A DNA stretch of 6,479 nucleotides, taken from assembly GCA_035267205.1 (NCBI GenBank), contig DATFLZ010000067.1, positions 1 through 6,479 on the forward strand, given 5' to 3'. Under the pieces are notes generated by a model. It had not been told where the DNA came from. It ran no database searches and was given only the letters and a program-made list of their open reading frames with translations. The stretch is from CAXMST01 sp035267205 (lineage in GTDB: Bacteria > Actinomycetota > Thermoleophilia > Solirubrobacterales > 70-9). Below, piece after piece: positions 1-6,011 of this stretch (positions within the stretch are counted from its first letter, which is position 1; each line of letters begins with the position of its first letter). A program made the position numbers and the translations under genes.

Positions 1-9
1 AGGGTTGCG

Positions 10-1701
10 ATGATCGGACGCGAACGGGCGCTCACCGAGCTCACCGCGGAGCCCTTCGACGTGGTCGTGATCGGCGGCGGTGTCACCGGCGCCGGCGCCG
101 CGCTGGACGCGGCATCGCGCGGCTACTCGACCGCGATCGTCGAGCGCACGGACTGGGCCTTCGGCACCTCCAGCCGCAGCTCGAAGATGGTTCACGGCGG
201 GCTTCGCTACCTGCAGAACTTCGACCTCGGCCTCGTGCGCGAGGCGCTGCTGGAGCGCCAGCTGATGGTCCATCTCGCGCCCCATCTGGTCTACCCGACG
301 CCCTATCTCGTCCCGACGCTGGGTGACGATCGCCGCGACGTAAAGATCGGCATCGGGCTCAACATGTACGACGTGATGGCGACCACCCGGGTCGGCCAGG
401 GCCGGCGCCAGCGGGTCAAGGGGGACGATCCCGATGCGGGCTGGGCGCCGGACCGGCATCGGACGATCTCGGCCGAGGAGACGGTGGAGTACCTGCCGGC
501 GCTCGCGGCCCGCGACCCGAAGGCCGCCTACATGTTCTACGACTGCCAGACCGACGACGTCCGCCTCGTGCTGACGATCCTCGGCGAGGCCCAGCGCTTC
601 GGCGCGGTGATGGCTAACCGGCTCGAGGTGACCTCGCTGCTCGAGGAGGACGGTAGGGCGCGGGGCGTCAACTGCACCGATGGCGAGAGCGGGGACGAGC
701 TTCAGATCCGGGCCGAGAACGTGATCAACGCGACGGGGGTCTGGGCGGACCGCGTGCGGCCGGGCGAGATCCTCGACGAGACCGAGGTCCCGCGCATCTC
801 ACCGAGCCGCGGCACCCACGTGACCCTGCCCCTGGAGCGGCTGCCGCTCAACGACGCTGCCTGCATCGTCCCGGCGGGCGCCGGGCGCACGATCTTCGTT
901 CTCCCCTGGTACGGCCGGGCCCTGATCGGCACCACCGACAACGACTACGACGGGGACATCGACCACGTCGATCCCGGCGCCGACGACATCGAGTACCTGC
1001 TGGACGCCGTCAACGACTACTTCGGGGAGAGCTTCGGCCGCGGCGATCTGACCGGCGCCTACGCCGGGGTACGTCCGCTGATCTCGACCGGCGATCCGAA
1101 GAAGTCGGTTGACATCTCGCGGAAGGCCGAGCTGTATGAGACCTCCTCGGGGATGCTCACGATCACCGGAGGAAAGCTCACCACCTGGCGGCGGATGGCG
1201 AAGCAGGTCGTCGACCGGGTCGCCGAGCGCGAGGGCCGCGAGGTTCCGTGCCGCACCGCCGACATTCCGCTCGGGATGGAGGCGTCGGGCGACGAGCTCG
1301 ACGCACCCGACGGGCTCGAGCCCGGGCTGATCGGCGAGGACACCAGAAAGCAGCTGGCGTTCCGCTACGGCCACGCGGGGCGCGACGTGCTCGCGGTCGC
1401 CGCGGAGCGCCCCGAGCTAGCCCGCCCGATCGTCCCGGGCCGTCCCGATCTCCTGGCCGAGGTCGTGATCGCTGCACGTCTCGAACAGGCTCGGAGCGTC
1501 GGCGACGTGCTGCTGCGCCGGACCCGGTTGGCGCTGCTGGCCGCGCCCGAGCTGCGGACGGCCGAATCGGTGCTGACGATCGCCGAGGTCCTCGGCGAGG
1601 AGCTCGGCTGGGACGGCGCGCGGGTCCGCGAGGAGGCGGAGGCCTGGGTCGCCGAACGCGAGGCCGAGGGCTGCGATCCGGCGGCGAGCGGCGTCGCCTG
1701 A
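10..1701 (+). CDS. glpD: Aerobic glycerol-3-phosphate dehydrogenase (FAD-dependent)
   Basis: Oxidises sn-glycerol 3-phosphate to dihydroxyacetone phosphate and passes electrons through FAD to the membrane quinone pool, linking glycerol and lipid breakdown to respiration. The 563-residue product has the usual family length. An N-terminal dinucleotide-binding motif (IGGGVTGAG, residues 21-29) is followed by the family stretch GTSSRSSKMVHGGLRYL (52-68), and the second GlpD signature GGKLTTWRRMA lies at 387-397. The remaining roughly 150 residues fit the helical C-terminal DAO domain. There is no signal peptide or membrane helix, as expected for a peripheral membrane enzyme. The ATG at 10 is preceded by AGGG at 1-4, a possible ribosome-binding site, and the FAD motif sits at the normal distance from this start. 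No glpK or glpF is visible on the downstream side; upstream is outside the window. Identity is very secure; the start is slightly less so because upstream sequence is missing. Confidence 0.96.
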   Translation: MIGRERALTELTAEPFDVVVIGGGVTGAGAALDAASRGYSTAIVERTDWAFGTSSRSSKMVHGGLRYLQNFDLGLVREALLERQLMVHLAPHLVYPTPYLVPTLGDDRRDVKIGIGLNMYDVMATTRVGQGRRQRVKGDDPDAGWAPDRHRTISAEETVEYLPALAARDPKAAYMFYDCQTDDVRLVLTILGEAQRFGAVMANRLEVTSLLEEDGRARGVNCTDGESGDELQIRAENVINATGVWADRVRPGEILDETEVPRISPSRGTHVTLPLERLPLNDAACIVPAGAGRTIFVLPWYGRALIGTTDNDYDGDIDHVDPGADDIEYLLDAVNDYFGESFGRGDLTGAYAGVRPLISTGDPKKSVDISRKAELYETSSGMLTITGGKLTTWRRMAKQVVDRVAEREGREVPCRTADIPLGMEASGDELDAPDGLEPGLIGEDTRKQLAFRYGHAGRDVLAVAAERPELARPIVPGRPDLLAEVVIAARLEQARSVGDVLLRRTRLALLAAPELRTAESVLTIAEVLGEELGWDGARVREEAEAWVAEREAEGCDPAASGVA

Positions 1702-1736
1702 TCCCGGGGGCCGAGGCGGTGCCGCCGCCGGGCGCC

Positions 1737-1742
1737 TATATT
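1737..1742 (+). promoter_or_regulatory. Possible -10 element for a leaderless Rho-like mRNA
   Basis: TATATT is an isolated AT-only hexamer in very GC-rich sequence. It fits the actinobacterial TANNNT -10 consensus and ends 11 bases before the ATG at 1754. Initiation 7-10 bases downstream would give a transcript with almost no leader, consistent with the lack of any Shine-Dalgarno sequence in the C-rich stretch before the ATG. No good -35 hexamer is seen 16-18 bases upstream. This is inferred from sequence only. Confidence 0.4.
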
Positions 1743-1753
1743 CTCCCCGGCCA

Positions 1754-3073
1754 ATGCCGAACGCAGACCTGAACAGCAAGCACATCGCCGACCTGCACGA
1801 GCTCGCCTCCGAGCGAGGCATCGACGGCTACCGGAAGCTGACCCGGACGGAGCTGATCGACGAGCTCGGCGGTGACTCCGGCGGCGGTGACTCGGGCGGC
1901 CGCGGCGGCCGCGGCGGCAAGCGCGGCGGCCGGGGCCGTGGTGGCCGCGGCCGAGGTGGTGGCCGCGGCGGCGACGGTGGTGGCGGCCGCGACGAGGAGC
2001 AGGACGAGGAGCTCGATGAGCCCGTCAGCGGCGTCCTCGAGATCACCTCGCGGGGTCACGGCTTCATCAAGCTTGACGATCCCGAGCTCGCCGAGGGTGA
2101 CATCTACGTATCGCCTTCCCAGATCCGCCGCTGCGAGCTCGAGGCCGGGGACGTCATCGCCGGCCCGGCCCGCAAGGCGCGGCGCGGGGAGCGGCACCCG
2201 GCGCTCGTCCACATCGACACGGTCAACGGCGCCGAGCCCGGTGAGCGGGGAACGAAGTTCGAGGAGCTCGACGCGGTGCCCGCGTCCCGGCGGCTGCCGC
2301 TGACCGGCGAGGCGGTCGAAGCGGACGACGAGAAGCTGCTGCTGCGATCGATCGACCTGCTCGCGCCGCTCGCCCGGGGCCACCGGGTGCTGGTCAACGC
2401 AACCCGCGGATCCGGCCGGACGACCCTGCTGCGGGCGCTCGCCCGCGAGCTTGCCAAGGCCGAGGATCTCGAGGTCGTCGTCGCCCTGATCGACGAGCGG
2501 CCCGAGGAGGAGACCGCCTGGCGCGAGGCGCTCCCCGACGTCGAGCTCGCGATCGCCTCCGCCGACATGCGGCCGGGCGAGCAGCTCCGCGTGGTCGAGC
2601 TCGCCGTCGCCAAGGCCAAGCGCAAGGCCGAGGCAGGCGGGGACGTGGCCCTGCTGATCGACTCACTCTCGCGGCTTGCGGTTGCCGCCGACGATCCCGG
2701 CGCCACCAAGCCGGTCTTTGCCGCCGGCCGCGAGACCTCCGACGACGACGCCGGCTCGCTTACGGTGGTCGCGACCGCGCTCACCGGCATCGAGGACGGC
2801 GGGGTCGCGAAGGCGCTGGCGACGACCGAGAACGTCACCCTGACGCTCAACGCGGACATCGCAGCGGCCGGCGTCTACCCGGCGCTCGACGTCTCCGGCT
2901 GCCGAGTCACGGGCGAGGGCGAGCTGCTCTCGGAGCCGGAGCTCGCCGGCCTCCGCGCCCTGCGCGCGGAGCTGGCCGATCTCGAGCCCCTGGCCGCGGC
3001 GGAGCGCCTCGCCGAGCACCTCGGCAAGGCCTCGAGCAACGAGGCACTGCTCGCCGACCTCGCCGACGAGTAG
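1754..3073 (+). CDS. Divergent Rho-family protein with degenerate ATPase/translocase motifs
   Basis: Homologous to transcription termination factor Rho over its whole 439 residues. Residues 8-38 are a Rho_N helical domain. Residues 43-79 are a Gly/Arg-rich linker, followed by an acidic stretch. Residues 91-160 are the RNA-binding OB fold, with GHGFIK and the hallmark DIYVSPSQIRR (116-126). Residues 195-430 are the RecA-like domain. IDERPEE (246-252, catalytic Glu) and LLIDSLSRL (300-308, Walker B Asp303) are kept. The P-loop reads ATRGSGRTT (216-224), so E. coli K184 is Arg222 and K181 is Gly219. The Q-loop segment is about 15 residues short, the R-loop is rewritten, and E. coli R366 falls on Gly387. 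Family membership is certain, but canonical ATP-driven termination activity is doubtful. It probably coexists with a normal Rho elsewhere, so I assign no rho symbol. The reading frame is intact and the composition matches its neighbours, which argues against a pseudogene. No Shine-Dalgarno precedes the ATG. A 23-base gap to the NfeD-like gene suggests co-transcription. Confidence 0.9.
   Translation: MPNADLNSKHIADLHELASERGIDGYRKLTRTELIDELGGDSGGGDSGGRGGRGGKRGGRGRGGRGRGGGRGGDGGGGRDEEQDEELDEPVSGVLEITSRGHGFIKLDDPELAEGDIYVSPSQIRRCELEAGDVIAGPARKARRGERHPALVHIDTVNGAEPGERGTKFEELDAVPASRRLPLTGEAVEADDEKLLLRSIDLLAPLARGHRVLVNATRGSGRTTLLRALARELAKAEDLEVVVALIDERPEEETAWREALPDVELAIASADMRPGEQLRVVELAVAKAKRKAEAGGDVALLIDSLSRLAVAADDPGATKPVFAAGRETSDDDAGSLTVVATALTGIEDGGVAKALATTENVTLTLNADIAAAGVYPALDVSGCRVTGEGELLSEPELAGLRALRAELADLEPLAAAERLAEHLGKASSNEALLADLADE
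1880..1990 (+). repeat. Low-complexity GGC/CGC tract encoding an RGG-type linker
   Basis: This tract inside the Rho-like gene is built almost wholly of Gly and Arg codons, with a few Asp, Ser and Lys. It encodes residues 43-79, including several RGG and RGRGG units. Actinobacterial Rho proteins often carry long charged, disordered insertions between Rho_N and the OB fold that bind RNA. Here the insert is short and strongly RGG-like. The tract has imperfect internal repeats and could be prone to slippage or assembly errors, but the frame is open on both sides. Confidence 0.8.
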
Positions 3074-3096
3074 GCCGGCGGTAGGCGCGCGGCCCG

Positions 3097-3453
3097 ATGG
3101 CCCTCGTCGCCGGATTCGTCGCGTTCGTCGTGTTCGGCTGGCCGCTCGGGGTGCTGGCGCTGGTCGCCGGAGCACTGATCGAGGTGGGCGAGCTGTACCT
3201 GTGGATGCGCTTTCTCCGCCGCTACAGGGTCAGCACCGGGCCCGAGGGGCTGATGGGGGAGCGCGGGACCGCGCTCGAAGAGGTGGGGGACGGCCCGGAG
3301 TCGGGGGAGGTCCGGGTTCGCGGGGAGCTCTGGCGAGCGCGATCGATCGAGGTGGTCGCCGCCTGCGAAGAGGTCGAGGTGGTGGCGATCGACGGGCTGA
3401 CGCTGACGGTCAGGCCAACCGGGCGCCTCGGCAGCCAGCCGGGTGGCCGCTAG
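3097..3453 (+). CDS. Small NfeD-like membrane protein
   Basis: This 118-residue protein has two parts. Residues 1-38 are hydrophobic (about two short membrane segments around the GWPLG turn at 14-18) and end in a basic RFLRRYR stop-transfer stretch (38-44). Residues 45-107 resemble the NfeD C-terminal OB fold: GLMGERGTALEEV (51-63), VRVRGELWRAR (72-82) and GLTLTVRP (100-107). NfeD proteins usually sit in the membrane and work with SPFH/stomatin partners in membrane-domain organisation; no partner is encoded in this window. The domain faces the cytoplasm in the family, which fits the basic residues after the membrane part. It follows the Rho-like gene by 23 bases, so the two are probably one transcript. 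No convincing ribosome-binding site precedes the ATG. Family assignment is good; the cellular role is unknown. Confidence 0.8.
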   Translation: MALVAGFVAFVVFGWPLGVLALVAGALIEVGELYLWMRFLRRYRVSTGPEGLMGERGTALEEVGDGPESGEVRVRGELWRARSIEVVAACEEVEVVAIDGLTLTVRPTGRLGSQPGGR

Positions 3454-3456
3454 CGA

Positions 3457-3921
3457 TCAGGGGCGGTAGGCGAGCCCGGCCCAGGAGGGCTCGCGGGAGA
3501 GCTCGATCGGCTCGGAGTCCCGGTCGGGCTGGACGTAGCCGAAGGTGTTGGTGTCGGCGTCGAAGGCGATGTCCAGCTCGCCCTCCTTGACTCGCTGGTC
3601 GAGCCACGCGCCGCGGAAGACCAGCCTGCGGATCCAGTGCACGAGGCTGCGGCCCGAGCCGTCCGCCAGCTCGCTCCAGTTGGCGACGACGTGCTCGCCG
3701 AGGGCGGAGGCCGTCTCGCGGATCTCGCCGTTCACCGCCAGCTCGACGAGGTCGTGGAGCTCGGCGCCGCCGAGTCCGGGCTTGATGAAGTTGAGCTTCA
3801 CGGCCGCCTGCTCGACGCGCTGCGCGAAGTCCTGCTCGTTGAAGGAGAAGCGGAGCTCCCCGTACTCGAGGACGTAGTCCGATCCCGACTCGTAATTGCC
3901 TCTGCGTGTCGCCTTTTCCAC
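3457..3921 (-). CDS. Uncharacterised 154-residue soluble protein
   Basis: I do not recognise this family. The GTG at 3921 is chosen because a GGGAGAAAG ribosome-binding site lies about 9 bases upstream. The frame stays open for 35 more codons to an ATG at 4026, but that extension is Gly/Pro/Cys-rich and looks non-coding. The product is acidic and rich in Glu, Asp and aromatics, with no Cys, signal peptide or membrane segment. A hydrophilic start leads to YVLEYGELRFSFNEQDF (16-32), a mixed helical middle with HDLVELAVNGEIRETASAL (56-74), then NWSELADGSGRSLVHWIRRLVFRG (81-104) and a C-terminal stretch with FDADTNTFGYV (120-130). The evenly ordered, non-repetitive composition argues for a real folded protein. 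It is convergent with the NfeD-like gene (3 bases between stops) and divergent from the BBE-like oxidoreductase, so it may be transcribed alone. Confidence 0.75.
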   Translation of the reverse strand: MEKATRRGNYESGSDYVLEYGELRFSFNEQDFAQRVEQAAVKLNFIKPGLGGAELHDLVELAVNGEIRETASALGEHVVANWSELADGSGRSLVHWIRRLVFRGAWLDQRVKEGELDIAFDADTNTFGYVQPDRDSEPIELSREPSWAGLAYRP

Positions 3922-3927
3922 TCGTTC

Positions 3928-3936
3928 TTTCTCCCA
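3928..3936 (-). promoter_or_regulatory. Ribosome-binding site deciding a GTG start
   Basis: On the minus strand the bases read GGGAGAAAG and end about 7-9 bases before the GTG at 3921. This is the best Shine-Dalgarno match in the window. It supports the 154-residue form of the downstream protein over the longer frame that begins at 4026. Confidence 0.6.
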
Positions 3937-4076
3937 GCGCGGGCCTCCCCCGCCGCGGGCCGCGAATGTTTCACGACCCCCCTCCGGCCCGCAGATCCTG
4001 GGCGGGCAGTGGGCGCAGGCTTGCACCCATCCCGCGCTGGAGGACTGCGGCTCCGGGCGCCGACGGCTACGGGCGC

Positions 4077-4105
4077 TCGACAGCGCGAAGGCCGGCGTCT
4101 ACGCT
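4077..4105 (+). promoter_or_regulatory. Putative sigma-70-type promoter for the BBE-like oxidoreductase
   Basis: TCGACA at 4077-4082 differs from the -35 consensus TTGACA at one base. It is separated by exactly 17 bases from TACGCT at 4100-4105, which fits the TANNNT -10 form. The -10 ends 8 bases before the ATG at 4114, so initiation would fall at or next to the start codon. No Shine-Dalgarno is present, consistent with a leaderless message. Predicted from sequence only. Confidence 0.45.
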
Positions 4106-4113
4106 GCCGACGG

Positions 4114-5628
4114 ATGGCGGGGACCGATCTCGACAGGCGCGAATTGCTCAAGCTGGCCGGTGCCGGCGCGGGGGTCGCCGCGCTGGGGGGCTCGGGCCTC
4201 GCTGCCGCCGAGGAGCTGCTCGGGGAGGCGCGAGCCGGGCACCCCGGTCCGCGAGCGCTGCGGGCGCTGCGGCGCGAGGTCTCCGGCCGCGTGCTCGCGC
4301 CCGCAGACGCCGGCTACGCCGACGCGCGCCTGCTCTACAACGAGCGCTTCGACGGGGTGATGCCCGCCGCCGTCGTGCAGGCCGAGGGCGTGCGGGACGT
4401 CAAGGCGACGGTCGCCTGGGCCGCGCGCAGGGGCATTCCGGTCACGGCGCGTTGCGGCGGTCACAGCTACGCGGGGTACTCGACCAAGCGCAACGGGGTG
4501 GTCATCGACCTCCGCAAGCTCCAGCGGCTCAAGGTCGACAGCGGGTCCGGAACCGCCGTGGTCGGCGCGGGGATGCCCCTGGCCTCGATGTACACGCGGC
4601 TCGCGGCCAAGGGGATGACGGTGCCGGGGGGCACGTGCCCCACCGTGGGGATCTCCGGTCTCGCCCTGGGCGGCGGCGAGGGCATGGCCTCGCGCAAGCT
4701 TGGGCTGACCAGCGACAACATCCGCAGCATGGGCATCGTGCTCGCCGACGGTCGCTACCGGGAGGTCGATCGCAGGCGGCGGCCGGACTTGCTCTGGGCC
4801 TGCCGGGGCGGGGGTGGGGGAAACTTCGGGATCGTCACCCACTTCGAGTTCGACGCCTACCCGGTCAGCACGGCCTCCTACTTTCACGCCCGCTGGCCGT
4901 GGGAGCAGGCCGACGAGGTGCTGGCGGCCTGGCAGGAGCTTGGCCCCGGGGCGCCGCCGGAGCTGGCGTCGGGGATCAGCCTCTTCACCTCCAAGGAGGG
5001 CCCGAAGATCGGCGGCAAGGGCCAGTACTTCGGCAGCGAAGCCGATCTCCGCAACCTGGTCGCCCCGCTCGAGGCCGTCGACGGGGCCGAGATCACCTAC
5101 GGCACCGAGCCCTACGGCGAGCTGATGCTGCGCTGGGCGGGGTGCGAGGGCGAGACCGGCCCCGAGTGCATCGCGGGCGCCGGCCGCGCCCGCTTCTACG
5201 CGTCGAGCGACTACGTCGCGGACCCGCTCAGCTCCGAGGGCCGGGCCCGGATGATGCGGGTAATCGAGGCTGCCCCGCACGAGAAGCACGCGGCGAGCCT
5301 GATCCTCGACGCCTACGGCGGGGCGATCAACGAGGTCGCTCCCGACGCCACCGCCTTCGTGCACCGCGATCAGCTGTTCTCCATCCAGTACTTCACCGAG
5401 TTCACGCCCGGGAACCGCCGGACCGCGACCGCCTGGGTCCAGGACTCCCGCCGCACGATGCGCCCCGACGTCTCCGGTCAGAGCTACCAGAACTACATCG
5501 ACGCCCGCCAGAAGCGCTGGAAGCGCGCCTACTACGGGCAGAACTGGGAGCGACTGCGCGAGGTCAAGACCGCCTACGACCCCGAAGGCGTCTTCCGCTT
5601 CCGCCAGGGGATCCCGCCGAAGTCCTAG
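4114..5628 (+). CDS. Tat-exported BBE-like FAD-dependent oxidoreductase
   Basis: This 504-residue flavoprotein belongs to the berberine-bridge-enzyme-like/FAD_binding_4 group. These enzymes oxidise alcohols, sugars or secondary metabolites and hand electrons to oxygen or another acceptor; the substrate here cannot be told. The N-terminus is a twin-arginine signal, DRRELLKLAGAGAG (7-20), with a hydrophobic run and a possible AxA-type cleavage site near residues 30-33. It is therefore likely exported folded with its FAD. The FAD domain has RCGGHSYAGYS (113-123), whose His117 is the expected histidyl-FAD link. It also has GTCPTVGISG (173-182), whose Cys175 matches the second, cysteinyl link of bicovalent BBE enzymes, then LGGGEG (185-190) and GGGGNFGIVTHFEF (233-246). 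The C-terminal BBE domain ends with YQNYID (458-463) and a YDPEGVFRFRQGI stretch. The frame is open upstream to 3637, but only the ATG at 4114 places the Tat motif correctly. Confidence is high for family and export. Confidence 0.93.
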   Translation: MAGTDLDRRELLKLAGAGAGVAALGGSGLAAAEELLGEARAGHPGPRALRALRREVSGRVLAPADAGYADARLLYNERFDGVMPAAVVQAEGVRDVKATVAWAARRGIPVTARCGGHSYAGYSTKRNGVVIDLRKLQRLKVDSGSGTAVVGAGMPLASMYTRLAAKGMTVPGGTCPTVGISGLALGGGEGMASRKLGLTSDNIRSMGIVLADGRYREVDRRRRPDLLWACRGGGGGNFGIVTHFEFDAYPVSTASYFHARWPWEQADEVLAAWQELGPGAPPELASGISLFTSKEGPKIGGKGQYFGSEADLRNLVAPLEAVDGAEITYGTEPYGELMLRWAGCEGETGPECIAGAGRARFYASSDYVADPLSSEGRARMMRVIEAAPHEKHAASLILDAYGGAINEVAPDATAFVHRDQLFSIQYFTEFTPGNRRTATAWVQDSRRTMRPDVSGQSYQNYIDARQKRWKRAYYGQNWERLREVKTAYDPEGVFRFRQGIPPKS

Positions 5629-5672
5629 CGCCGGGGCGGGGCGGGGGCTCGTCCTCCGGGGTAGAGGGTGCG

Positions 5673-6011
5673 ATGGCGCCCGAGCCGACCCCAGCAAGCC
5701 GCGAGGCCCGCCGCCTCCGCGGCCTGCCCCGCACCTCGGTCGCCGGGTTCGAGGTCCCCGTCGCGAGCTGCTACCTGCCGCGGCTCCTCGGCCTCGCGGG
5801 CCTCCGCAGGGAGCGGGCGGGCAGCGGCCTGCTCCTGCCCGACTGCCGGGGCGTCCACACGCTCGGCATGCGCTTCGAGATCGACGTCGTCTTCCTCGAC
5901 GGGGCCGGGCGGGTGCTCCGCAGCGAGCCGCGGGTCGGCCCCGGCCGCTTCATCGCCGACCGCCGCGCGGTCGCGGTGCTCGAGCTGCCGTCGCCCGAGG
6001 ACCTCTTCTGA
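5673..6011 (+). CDS. DUF192 (UPF0127) family protein
   Basis: This 112-residue protein carries the DUF192 hallmark at 52-76: GLLLPDC, then VHTLGMRFEIDVVFLD. VLRSEPRVGPGRF (81-93) and a terminal VLELPSPEDLF follow. The family is a small beta-rich fold of unknown function found in many bacteria and archaea. Many members have a signal peptide; this one begins with a Pro/Arg-rich segment and seems cytoplasmic. It stops right after the VLELP strand, where many relatives run on for a Gly-rich tail of roughly 10-15 residues, so it is slightly short. AGAGGG at 5663-5668 is a plausible ribosome-binding site close to the ATG. The same frame is open far upstream through the oxidoreductase gene, but that part is a shadow of the real coding frame. 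It follows the oxidoreductase by 44 bases and might share its transcript. No functional link is evident. Confidence 0.85.
   Translation: MAPEPTPASREARRLRGLPRTSVAGFEVPVASCYLPRLLGLAGLRRERAGSGLLLPDCRGVHTLGMRFEIDVVFLDGAGRVLRSEPRVGPGRFIADRRAVAVLELPSPEDLF

Noticed and set aside
1754..3073. The Rho-like gene as a decaying pseudogene
   Set aside because: The frame is intact over 439 codons, the OB fold, Walker B and catalytic Glu are preserved, and changes are concentrated at motor loops rather than spread as stops or frameshifts.
3448..3455. 8-base palindrome CGCTAGCG at the convergent gene ends, considered as a bidirectional terminator
   Set aside because: The stem is only 4 base pairs without a loop and no T-run follows; chance is a sufficient explanation.
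3922..4026. 35-residue N-terminal extension of the minus-strand unknown gene
   Set aside because: It is Gly/Pro/Cys-rich and lies upstream of a strong Shine-Dalgarno that serves the GTG at 3921.
3637..4113. N-terminal extension of the BBE-like oxidoreductase
   Set aside because: It overlaps the opposite-strand 154-residue gene, has low-complexity composition, and would bury the Tat signal in the middle of the protein.
4099..5697. Long minus-strand open frame (532 codons) opposite the oxidoreductase
   Set aside because: It is the antisense shadow of a high-GC gene. Its translation is rich in Gly, Arg, Ala and Pro with no recognisable domain, while the plus strand encodes an unmistakable flavoenzyme.
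3906..6011. A 701-codon plus-strand frame that would fuse a long N-terminal part to DUF192
   Set aside because: The part before 5673 is Arg/Gly-rich out-of-frame reading of the oxidoreductase. Only the last 112 residues look like a protein, and they have their own ATG and ribosome-binding site.
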